Shown piece after piece: positions 36,531 through 53,378 of a DNA stretch of 64,000 nt. Both the position numbers and the translations under genes were made by a program. The notes beneath the pieces were generated by a model. It saw only the letters and a list, made by a program, of their open reading frames with translations, made no database searches and was not told the origin of the DNA. This stretch comes from Tethya wilhelma (taxonomy: Eukaryota; Porifera; Demospongiae; Tethyida; Tethyidae). Positions within the stretch are counted from its first letter, which is position 1. Each line of letters opens with the position of its first letter. Location of the stretch: positions 13,929,216 through 13,993,215 of the forward strand of contig CAXIPT010000001.1 of NCBI GenBank assembly GCA_964030475.1, read 5' to 3'.

Positions 36531-36711
36531 TTCATGTACGTACACGTGTCTTAGTTTTGAGCTTACAACAAACCATGGATATTATCCATGAACAAACAAA
36601 CAAACAATCAAACAAAACAAACTGTGATGATGAACTTAGTACAACTTATGTATGAGTTCTTGTCAACCAGAAAAGTGTATAAGGTAACATTGGTATTGTA
36701 TGAAGTGTTTC

Positions 36712-38494
36712 TCAGAAAGTGATTCCAAAAACTAGCCTTAGATACTCTTTGTGAATGATGCTCAGCTGTGGGGCAATGTCAACTGGTACTTTCAATGTGA
36801 GAGGCACGAAACTTGGTTCAACTGCCTTGACACACGGTAGTGACAGATGATAGTGGCAGGTTTGCTCTTGCAGTGGGGTGATGAGTGTTCCAGATTTGTC
36901 ACGAAACGACCTTCTTTCACACCTCGCTACAACTAGATCATATTGGAGGGGAGGGAATTGAACCATTTCCCGATCTAAGAGACCTTCGGCACCCCTGGCA
37001 CATTCTGATGTTCCCTTTAATGAACTTCACGTAAAAGGGGTTGGTGTTAGGCTGAGATGCAATAGTAGGGGCTGTGATAGTACCTGAGGCACTCACATAC
37101 TGTCCAGACTGAGGAGAGAAGATGGCCACATTCTGTTGAGGGTTGGTCACCGAGAGAGTGGTTGGAGCGACTGTGTGAGGAGAGAAGGTGGCCACATTCT
37201 GTTGAGGGTTGGTCACCGAGAGAGTGGTTGGAGCGACTGTGTGAGGAGAGAAGGTGGCCACATTCTGTTGAGGGCTGGTCACCGAGAGAGTGGTTGGAGC
37301 GACTGTGTGAGGAGAGAAGGTGGCCACAAAAACAGTGGTTGGAGTGACTGTGCGAGGAGCAACTGTGTGAGGAGAGAAGGTGGTCACACTCTGTTGAGGG
37401 CTAGTCATTGAGAGAGCTGTTGGAGCGACTGTTACGAAAACTGTCACAGGAGTGTGTTGAGCAACCACTGAAGGGTGAACTGACTGAGTGGGTACATTAG
37501 ATGCTGGTTGCAGAGTACTTGACTCCAAAGCTGGCCTGGTAGTGCAAAACTCGGGTGTCTTCTTTGTGTTAGACCTGCTCCTACTTCTCTTAGGCAGACC
37601 ACCTTTCCGCCCACGACCTGAAGGTAATCCGGCCATCGAAAGTGTAGTAATATTGGGCTGCTTAGAGTGCGAGTTGTACCACTGCAGGAATGTGACTAAG
37701 TCTCCATTGAGACAGGCCACAGCCAATGTGTGAGAACATATCTGTGATGAAGTCCAGTTCAGACAGGCATTGCTGCACTTGTATTGGCCACTGGGTGCCT
37801 TGGTAACCTTGTGAGAATCCTGAGGTGACGAATACGACAATACCATTCTTGCAGATGTATCAGGACCAGGTGCGGGAGTGATAGCATTGTCCATATTCAG
37901 CAGGTCTTCAGCCTTGTTCCACATGTGCTTTAAGGTCACCAGTGACATCTTGGTAATTCCGCTCTCTTCAGGACTGACTTCCAAGGACACAGAGGGAGCG
38001 CCACTGACAGATAGAGTAGAGGTGGAAGCAGATCGAGTGGATTCTTGTGCGATTCTTGATGCCTTCGACTTCATTGTGGCCTTATCAAATCGCTCAACAA
38101 CTTCTCGCTTTTGCTGTGGCCTCATTTTTGACCACTCAGAGGGTGAAACAGCAAAGTGAGAGAACTGAGAAAGAAGCCGGTATTGACCCCTGCCAGATAA
38201 AGCTCGGATGACTTCATCTCGCTGTTGGCCAACTAACTTCTTCATTTCTTCGTTGAATTCAGGCCACTCCGACTGCTTGAAACTGACTTTCCTCTTTATC
38301 ATGGCATTAATGCTCTCGGATGCATTAGTTGTGTAGATGCAAGGAGGACAGCCCAAGCCCACACTTTCTCGGATGTCCTTCCTCATGTTGTAGCATACGA
38401 CCTTGGATTTGTACCGAAGGAAGTACTCAAAGAATCTCGGACCAGATGGAGGTGCAAAAGGAGCCTCACGTGTGTTCCACACTTGCTTCAACAT
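36712..38494 (-). pseudogene. Mutator-like (MULE) transposase relic with SWIM zinc finger and repeat tail
   Basis: A 518-codon open frame (38494-36938) reads YTTNASESINAMIKRK, KCSNACLNWTSSQICSHTLA (a SWIM-type C-x-C-x-C-x-H zinc finger) and a basic linker. It then enters a Ser/Thr/Pro-rich tail with repeats like VAPTTLSVTNPQQNVATF. Near 36950-36966 the frame shifts and continues as DLVVARCERRSF to KEYLRLVFGITF at 36712. The 5' part, with the catalytic DDE region, is missing: the upstream end abuts an AKR fragment. SWIM fingers near the C-terminus are characteristic of MULE transposases and of genes domesticated from them. I consider it a dead element; a domesticated gene is less likely because of the truncation. 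Confidence 0.65.
37125..37420 (-). repeat. Coding tandem repeat, 66-bp unit
   Basis: GTGAGGAGAGAAGGTGGCCA and CATTCTGTTGAGGG(T/C)TGGTC recur four to five times, giving 22-residue protein repeats containing TVAPTTLSVTN and PQQNVATFSP. Confidence 0.9.
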
Positions 38495-38560
38495 GGCTTT
38501 GTGTGTATCCCAAGGAAGAGAGAGTGGAAATGTCTTTGATTGAAAGCAGGTTGAAGAGGA
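38495..38560 (+). pseudogene. AKR exon fragment
   Basis: ATGGCTTTGTGTGTATCCCA followed by AGGAAGAGAGAGTGG and AATGTCTTTGATT matches AKR exon 7 with internal deletions. The 30.0-kb fragment lies at the equivalent place beside the other coiled-coil gene copy. Confidence 0.7.
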
Positions 38561-38623
38561 GGCAAAGTTTTATTATACAATAATATAGAAGGGGTAGATT
38601 CAAAATACACTCATTGAGTTTGT

Positions 38624-39978
38624 TCATGACACTAGAGTAGTTTCAGTTTTCTTATGTTCCTGAAAAAATCCAAGTGCATTAATCAACCACATTGCTGTAG
38701 TATTATTAATTTTTAATCCTTACTTGTAAACGCAAGACAGCTGCCTCTAAGTTGGTAATGAAATCATCTAACGTCTCTTCATAGCTGGTCAATTCAAACT
38801 GCAAGAAGTGAGGGGGAAACTGAAGAGTTGCTGGGGTCAAGATGACTGGCAGATTCTTACCAAGGTTTCGTGTTGAGTTGCTTGAAAGTGTGAGGCTCTC
38901 TCAACCCTCTCTCCAGTGTGGACTGCATGAGAGTGATGCAATTGGAATGAGGTCCTCTATGGTAAACTATATATAAGACATACCATCTATTCTTGAGGTT
39001 TCCAATATGCAAGCCATTCTTTCACTATAGAGGTAGATATACAACATTGTCTGATAGCACCAACATAAACCGATTGAATTTTTAGTACTCACTTTTCAAA
39101 TTTGACATCGTCTAATCTTTGCTGTAAGGTGTCCAGAAGTTGGTTTCTTTCACTGACAATAGCTAATGTTGATAATAAAGTGATGTTTCAAATTCTGTGA
39201 AAATTTTTCATTTTCAGTTCTCACCTTGATAAGAGCTTATTTCTTCTCTAATTTGTCTGTTACTTTCCTGTGTAGTGTATGTGCATGGGTTTATGTCTCA
39301 CTATTATATGTTTCATGTGTACATAAAAAACAACAACAACAACAAACATTGCAACATAAACATACACTTGCAACAATGTCACATGAGGAAGACATTTCTT
39401 ACCTTACACTGGCTGATCTCTTCAATCAAATCCTGGACTTCTTTCAAATGTTTCGCTTCTACCTCTTTTGACCTTTCTTCTGTGATCTCTCTCTCTAAAA
39501 TGAGATGCTGGTGTTGACGCTTCAATTCCATGTAGCTCAGGTTGCTAAGTGTGTGTCGTGGTTGTGTGTACAGTATAGATATATAACCTTAAATAAGGCA
39601 GCTTAATAGAAACTATGTACAATACCTTTTAGGATTAGCTTTCCTTGGTAGAACTGTTGCTGAGCTCAAGTTTAGAGCTGGGGCTGGGGTAAGGTTCTCC
39701 TTCAACTCTTGAGAACCAACACTGCTTGACATTGGCCTCACCCTAATCTTATCTCTATCAGAGCCGTGTCTTGAGCGGACTTTTTTAACCATGTGTTGAG
39801 AATCAGAAACCTTTTCAGCTGACTTTGTCCTCTTTCTTGGCTGCTCCTGACCACTGCCACTGGTGCTCGTTTGAATCTCAGGAGGGGGTATTACTTTTAT
39901 ACTCCTTACAGGAATTCTACTATGTCTCTTAGATGGCTGAGGGAGCACTGCTGCTTTGTTTAAAACTTCTGTAGACAT
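38624..39978 (-). CDS. Basic, coiled-coil protein of unknown function
   Basis: Start ATG 39978. Exon 1 is basic and Ser/Pro-rich (MSTEVLNKAAVLPQPSKRHS; KKVRSRHGSDRDKIRV). Exon 2 (SNLSYMELKRQHQHLILERE to IEEISQCK) and later exons (ERNQLLDTLQQRLDDVKF, ERMACILETSRID, HTGERVERASHFQATQ, SYEETLDDFITNLEAAVLRL) are heptad-like. It ends EHKKTETTLVS at TGA 38624-38626, about 265 residues. A basic tail plus coiled coil suggests a cytoskeletal or kinetochore-type protein, but I do not recognise the family. The exon at about 39100-39200 has one extra base relative to the 30.8-kb copy, which breaks its frame. It is divergent from phosphorylase across 211 bp. Confidence 0.65.
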
Positions 39979-40189
39979 ATTTATACGTTTTCACAGTCCA
40001 AATTTCTTCGCTGATGCAATGTTGACTTTTTGAGTTCTTGATCACCTTCACAGAGTTCAAACCACCTGCTCCCTCCTTTTTTTTCTTCTGAGCATGCGCA
40101 CAGGAAGTTGCTGGAAGGAAGTGAACCCTTGACCCACACAGAACAGACTCTTGCTTGGTTCTGAGAGAGGACTTGTGCGTACTGAAGAG
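39979..40189. promoter_or_regulatory. Bidirectional promoter region, coiled-coil gene / phosphorylase
   Basis: Only 211 bp separate the two divergent start codons. I see no recognisable palindromic factor site. Confidence 0.45.
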
Positions 40190-46833
<6,644 letters not shown>

Positions 46834-47171
46834 GACACTATATGTTATTAGTCTCTTGTCAATCACGACTGTTGCATGTGTGTAATATTAATGGTACGTG
46901 GACTGGTGTGGGTTGTGTTGAGGAGGGTGTGCTCTTTTTAGGAATCATGTTATGTGTATGTTTTACTGGACTAGATATAATATGTTATACTAATGCTAGT
47001 TATAGCTGTAGTAATTGTTAGTGATTTCATTGTTGGTATTATTATTGTACCAATCAGTCAGTTTTATCGATCTTGATTTCATAATACTATAATAATTATG
47101 TCAGTAAAAATAATAAATACAACTATATTGCAAAAAGCAAGGTTTTGTAGTTCAACAATGTTCTCTGTGGT
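46834..47171. other. Convergent intergenic spacer
   Basis: 3' flanks of phosphorylase (+) and AKR E (-). AT-rich; AATAAA-like motifs are present on both strands. Nothing else seen. Confidence 0.55.
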
Positions 47172-48616
47172 TCATGGTACCCAGGGTGAGTCCATGGCTC
47201 CAGGCCAGTCACTGATGTAATGCTCATCCAAACCATTCTGCATGACATTGTAGAACATAATCAGTCAAAATGAGCTTGTAGACAGGTTAAGGCACAGTCT
47301 TAGCTGTGGTGGTGCTTACCAGTGTGTCCATGTCTTCAGTTGAGAGCTCAAAATCAAAAAGGTCAAAGTTCTCCTTGATCCTTTCCTTATTTCCGGTCTT
47401 AGGGATGCACACAAACCCACGTTGGAGACTCCATTTGATCATCACCTGAGCTGGGGACTTCCCATACCTGCATGGAAGAGTGAACTTAATTTTTAGTATA
47501 CAAATACCTTGAACATCCATAGATATCCATTTCAGACTACAAGCCTGTAAATATGTCAGTAATGCCATAATGTAGCTCACTTCTTTCCTATTGCAATCAG
47601 AGTGGGGTTGCCTAGCTTCTCAGCTTTAGCAAGAGGTGAGTAGGCCATTATGACAATCCCTTCTTTCTGACAGTAAGAGACACACTCATCCCAGGCCAGG
47701 AAGGGATGGATTTCAATCTGGTTCACTGTGATGACATGAATCATGAACTGCCACAGGTGAATGGATATCAGGACATACTTACCAACAGGGACTTCATCAG
47801 GTCTGGCAGTCTTCAGTTCTTTCAGATGGTGTGCATTGAAATTAGCTACACCAATGGATCTAAAATGTACATAAGCAAATTAATAATAGCATTCAAGAAA
47901 ATGTTCATACGATGTATGTCCATTATGTCCCAACAATAAAATAGTTTACTTTGTGAATCCTTGTCTCCTGAGTTCAATCATGGCATCCCAAGTCTCCAAA
48001 GTCTTTCCTCCCATTGCTGAGTGCATGAGATACAGATCCACATACTCCAAACCTAATCTAGTGATCACAACATTAATATGCAATGACATCATGACACATG
48101 TACCTCTAATTTGACCCACCCACCTTTTCAAGCTCGTATGGAAAGCCTTTTTTGTGTTCTCTTTGCCATGACTGTCATTCCAAACCTGTCAAATTGTGCA
48201 GAGCAGGAGTACAATTCACAATGGCTCCAACTCACTGAGCCCATGATATGACTATGGATATGGCAAGCCAACTGATCCAAGTTCAAGCAAACTCAGCTAC
48301 GTAAGATACCTTTGTGACAACAAATAATTCTTCTCTTGGAACACCACACTCCTTGATGGCCTTTCCTACTTCATCTTCATTGCTGAAAATTCATGTAAAG
48401 TATATATGAAGAATCAATGGCATGATCAGCACTCATAGATAGTAGCTGTATTTATAGTGTTCATGTTTACTTGTATAAAGTTGCAGTGTCAAACAATCTG
48501 TATCCAGTTTCAACTGCCCAGGTAACAACTTCAGTCCGATTTTCTAAGTATGTACCAAGTCCAAGTGCTGGCATCTTATAGCCATCACTTAGATGCTTTG
48601 TGAGCTTGCTAGCCAT
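47172..48616 (-). CDS. Aldo-keto reductase, copy E
   Basis: Eight exons on the minus strand. [20 protein letters not shown] starts at 48616 and exon 1 ends LFDTATLYK (Asp, Tyr). Then [24 protein letters not shown] (Lys), [19 protein letters not shown] (His), [39 protein letters not shown], the [14 protein letters not shown] loop, and end MDSPWVP at TGA 47172-47174. An in-frame Met at 48676 would add 20 residues; alignment favours 48616. It differs clearly from the 11-17 kb AKR cluster, so it is a separate subfamily. Confidence 0.92.
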
Positions 48617-48822
48617 ATCTCTGGTCTGCTCGATTCTGCTGCTGCTCAACTCTGGATCTGGTAAGAGTCGATACACTCAGTTGCGCAAAACGCTATGAGT
48701 CAGTATGATGTCATCGTCCACTGCAGATGATCATGGGAGAATATTTGTGGAGGAAACTGCCAGTCTGGATCTCATTCTGTGTCACAGTGATTAGCTATTT
48801 GGATTCTCGGACATGATATGAC

Positions 48823-48902
48823 TACAGCACATCCTATCCTCGTTCCTAGGCCCGCAAAGGCCCTCTTTTGGGCCTGAAGACGAGGCTACAGCACATCCAA
48901 GA
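48823..48902. mobile_element. Tiny hairpin element with 13-bp direct repeats
   Basis: CTACAGCACATCC lies on both sides of a short hairpin starting TATCCTCGTTCCTAGGCCC and ending GGGCCTGAAGACGAGG. A second copy is at the duplicated site near 51271-51343. Confidence 0.8.
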
Positions 48903-48925
48903 TACATTAATTTTAATACATTTTA

Positions 48926-49084
48926 TAGAGCTCTTGCAATTACGTAAAATGAGTCACTTCCGTATGGCAAAAATGTACAGAGCAATACGGAGAAATGAGC
49001 AGCTGTCATTTACTTCCGTATGGCTAATTCTAGTATCACTTCAAAATGCTTCCGGTTTTGATGACGTCAATTGCAAGAGCTCTA
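48926..49084. mobile_element. 159-bp MITE with matching empty site
   Basis: TAGAGCTCTTGCAATT and AATTGCAAGAGCTCTA are perfect inverted ends. The duplicated sequence at 51351-51375 reads straight through (ACATTTTATTGTTGC) without it, giving a clean empty site. TA-rich target. Confidence 0.92.
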
Positions 49085-49196
49085 TTGTTGCATATCAATC
49101 ATAATATTATTGATCTTGACAATAAATTAAATACCAGTTTTGCGCAACTGAGTTTCAATGTCAAGGGAAAAAATACAGTAATAGTTTATTTGTGGT

Positions 49197-51046
49197 TCAT
49201 GGGATCCAAGGTGAGTCCATGACTTCAGGCCACTCACTGATGTAATGCTCATCCAAACCATTCTGCATGACATTGTAGAGTGTTAATGATCCTTATAGAC
49301 ATGCCACTTACCAGGGCACAATGCTGACTGTGACTATTGCTTATAATTATACCAGTGTATCCATGTCTTCAGTTGAGAGCTCAAAATCAAAGAGGTTAAA
49401 GTTCTCTTTAATCCTCTCCTTCTTGCCGGTCTTAGGGATGCACACAAACCCACGTTGGAGACTCCATTTGATCATCACCTGAGCTGGGGACTTCCCATAC
49501 CTGCATGGAAGAGTCGACCATTATTACCACGATTTGTGGTGGCAATCAACGGTCAACTCATGCAATACCATTACATCATCAGCATGCCAGGCAACACAGT
49601 GTCACTCCCCACTCAATGTCATGGAATAATCTGTGAAGTACTGCATGTATCTACTGCAGTGGAGTAACAGGTGCTTGTGTTGCACGTTGGGTATGTAGAT
49701 GAGAGCCTAGGAATGAGGCTAACAGTAAATTATGCCATTATCTTAATTATGTACATGCAGCTCACTTCTTTCCTACTGTGATCAGAGTGGGGTTGTCCAG
49801 CTTCTCAGCTTTAGCCAGAGGTGAGTAGGCCATGATGACAATCCCCTCTTTCTGACAGTAGGAGACACACTCATCCCAGGCCAGGAAGGGATGGACCTCA
49901 AACTGGTTCACTGTGATGACATGAATCATGAACTGTCACAGGTGAATGGATATCAGGACATACTTACCAACAGGGACTTCATCAGGTCTGGCAGTCTTCA
50001 GTTCTTTCAGATGGTGTACATTGAAATTTGATACACCAATTGACCTAAATTAATGTACATGAACAAAATAATGTTCCTACAATGTCCATAATTATGTCAT
50101 GCATATTAGTATTGTTTCTGATTCAAGAAAATGTTTGTTATGATGTATGTCCATTATGTCACAACAATAAAGTAACTTACTTTGTAAGTCCTTGTCTCTT
50201 GAGTTCAATCATGGCATCCCAAGTCTCCAAAGTCTTTCCTCCCATTGGAGAATGCATGAGATACAGATCCACATACTCCAAACCTAATCTAGTGTTGTTT
50301 GAAACATACACGAATACATACAAGGGAATAAAACACAGGGACTGCAATTGATATTCTAGACCTTAGATAATATAGGGCTAAGGGCTAGGGCATTATCTGT
50401 TTTCTAGACAGACATGAGAGTAACAAATTCATCAACTGTTTACACCTTTTCAAGCTAGTGTGAAAAGCCTTTGTTGTGTTCTCCTTGCCATGACTGTCAT
50501 CCCAAACCTATCAAATGTTGTAGACTATTAGTGAAATTCAGGATACCTCCATTAGGCACTGTGGCACATCAAGCTCAGGCTCTCAACTACAAATATGTCA
50601 TACGTACCTTTGTGACAACAAACAACTCTTCTCTTGGAATACCACACTCACTAATGGCTTTTCCTACTTCATCTTCATTCCTGTTAAATACAATGTAAAG
50701 TATGAGGAAATTATCCAACACATGCAAAAAGATACAGCACTAGAAATCAAGACAGCATAGCCTAAATATTTTTAGCTCAAAATACTTGTAGAAAGTTCAG
50801 GGGGTGGCGACTCCCATATGTACTGTACTTGGAGCCGCGACCGCGGTCAAGATGACGGTCAACGGTCAAAATGAGAAAAAATTATAGTGTTCATGTTTAC
50901 TTGTATAAAGTTGCAGTGTCAAACAATCTGTATCCAGTTTCAACTGCCCAGGTAACAACTTCAGTCCGATTTTCTAAGTATGTACCAAGTCCAAGTGCTG
51001 GCATCTTATAGCCATCACTTAGATGCTTTGTGAGCTTGCTAGCCAT
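49197..51046 (-). CDS. Aldo-keto reductase, copy F (hybrid)
   Basis: Exon 1 (ATG 51046, [20 protein letters not shown] to TATLYK) and its upstream region are nearly identical to copy E. Exons 2-8 ([57 protein letters not shown], ending MDSPWIP at TGA 49197-49199) are nearly identical to copy G. The tetrad is complete. In intron 1 a relic of a G-type exon-1 edge (ACTTGTAGAAAGTT at about 50785) is followed by about 90 bp of unique sequence and then the E-type exon. The gene is thus a product of unequal exchange, apparently intact. Confidence 0.9.
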
Positions 51047-51477
51047 ATCTCAGTCTGTCGATTCTGCTGCTGCTCAACTCTGGATCTGGTAAGAGTCGAT
51101 ACACTCAGTTGCGCAAAACGCTACGAGTCAGTACGATGTCATCGTCCACTGCAGATGCAAATCCATCATGGGAGAATATTTGTGGAGGAAACTGCCAGTC
51201 TGGATCTCATTCTGTGTCACACTGATTAGCTATTTGGATTCTCGGACATGATATGACTACAGCACATCCTATCCTCGTTCCCAGGCCCGCAATTCAAAGG
51301 CCCTCTTTTGGGCCTGGGGACGAGGCTACAGCACATCCAAGATACATTAATTTTAATACATTTTATTGTTGCATATCAATCATAATATTATTGATCTTGA
51401 CAATAAATTAAATACCAGTTTTGTGCAACTGAGTTTCAATGTCAAGGGAAAAAATACAGTAATAGTTTATTTATGGT

Positions 51478-53220
51478 TCATGGGATCCAAGGTGAGTCCA
51501 TGACTTCAGGCCACTCACTGATGTAATGCTCATCCAAACCATTCTGCATGATATTGTAGAGTATTAATGATCCTTATAGACGTGCCACTTACCAGGGCAC
51601 AATGCTGACTGTGACTATTGCTTATAATTATACCAGTGTATCCATGTCTTCAGTTGAGAGCTCAAAATCAAAGAGGTTAAAGTTCTCTTTAATCCTCTCC
51701 TTCTTGCCGGTCTTAGGGATGCACACAAACCCACGTTGGAGACTCCATTTGATCATCACCTGAGCTGGGGACTTCCCATACCTGCATGGAAGAGTCGACC
51801 ATTATTACCACGATTTGTGGTGGCAATCAATGGTCAACTCGTGCAATACCATTACATCATCAGCATGCCAGGCAACACAGTGTCACTCCCCACTCAATGT
51901 CATGGAATAATCTGTGAAGTACTGCATGTATCTATTGCAGTGTAGTAACAGGTGCTTGTGTTGCACGTTGGGTATGTAGATGAGAGCCTAGGAATGAGGC
52001 TAACAGTAAATTATGCCATTATCTTAATTATGTACATGCAGCTCACTTCTTTCCTACTGTGATCAGAGTGGGGTTGTCCAGCTTCTCAGCTTTAGCCAGG
52101 GGTGAGTAGGCCATGATGACGATCCCCTCTTTCTGACAGTAAGAGACACACTCATCCCAGGCCAGGAAGGGATGGACCTCAAACTGGTTCACTGTGATGA
52201 CATGAATCATGAACTGTCACAGGTGAATGGATATCAGGACATACTTACCAACAGGGACTTCATCAGGTCTGGCAGTCTTCAGTTCTTTCAGATGATGTAC
52301 ATTGAAGTTTGATACACCAATTGACCTAAATTAATGTATGTGAACAAATGTTCCTACAATGTCCATAATTATGTCATGCATATTAGTATTGTTTCTGATT
52401 CAAGAAAATGTTTGTACGATGTATGTCCATCAAGTCACAACAATAAAGTAACTTACTTTGTAAGTCCTTGTCTCTTGAGTTCAATCATGGCATCCCAAGT
52501 CTCCAAAGTCTTTCCTCCCATTGGAGAATGCATGAGATACAGATCCACATACTCCAAACCTAATCTAGTGTTGTTTGAAACATACACGAATACATACAAG
52601 GGAATAAAACACAGGGACTGCAATTGATATTCTAGACCTTAGATAATATAGGGCTAAGGGCTAGGGCATTATCAATGTTCTAGACAGACATGAGAGTAAC
52701 AAATTCATCAACTGTTTACACCTTTTCAAGCTAGTATGAAAAGCCTTTGTTGTGTTCTCCTTGCCATGACTGTCATCCCAAACCTATCAAATTTTGTAGA
52801 CTATTAGTATAATTCAGGATGCCTCCATTAGGCACTGTCGGTGGCACATCAAGCTCAGGCTCTCAACTACAGTGTCATACGTACCTTTGTGACAACAAAC
52901 AACTCTTCTCTTGGAATACCACACTCACTAATGGCTTTTCCTACTTCATCTTCATTCCTGTTAAATACAATGTAAAGTATGAGGAAATTATTCAACACAC
53001 GCAAAAAGATACAGCACTAGAAATCAAGACAGCATGGCCTAAATATTTTTAGCTCAAAATACTTGTAGAAAGTTGCAGTGTCAAACAATCTGTATCCAGC
53101 TTCAACTGCCCAGGCAAAAACTTCAGTCCGATTTTCCAACCATGTACCAAAACCAAGTGCTGGGATTTTATAGCCATCACTTAGTGTTAATGTTAGATGC
53201 TTCATGACTTTGCTTGCCAT
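51478..53220 (-). CDS. Aldo-keto reductase, copy G
   Basis: Starts at ATG 53220 with [20 protein letters not shown], exon 1 ending LFDTATFYK. Exons 2-8 match copy F almost exactly ([35 protein letters not shown]; end MDSPWIP at TGA 51478-51480). Catalytic Asp, Tyr, Lys and His are all present. Its first exon is the diverged type, so G represents the ancestral partner from which F took its body. It is divergent from the LRRK-like gene, whose ATG is 158 bp away. Confidence 0.92.
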
Positions 53221-53378
53221 TGCTGAAAGCTAAAAGACGATTCAAGTCTGGTAAGAATCGATACATTCAGTTGTGCAGCCACGTGGCCACGTGGTGCTTC
53301 CAAAAGAGGATAAGACTCTGACCTATTGACTTCAAACTGAGAATCAGAGTGCATATCACATCAGAGGAGAGAAGCCAA

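Larger units (their letters stand above)
48676..49152. mobile_element. Inverted-end intergenic segment, CTCAGTTGCGCAAAAC termini
   Basis: CTCAGTTGCGCAAAAC (48676) returns inverted as GTTTTGCGCAACTGAG (ends 49152). The equivalent segment between F and G (51107-51433) has the same ends. It covers the promoter of AKR E and the 3' flank of F. Whether this is an element or chance is open. Confidence 0.45.

Noticed and set aside
37136..37411. Plus-strand open frames of basic repeats at the MULE locus
   Set aside because: They are antisense shadows of the repetitive tail of the transposase relic.
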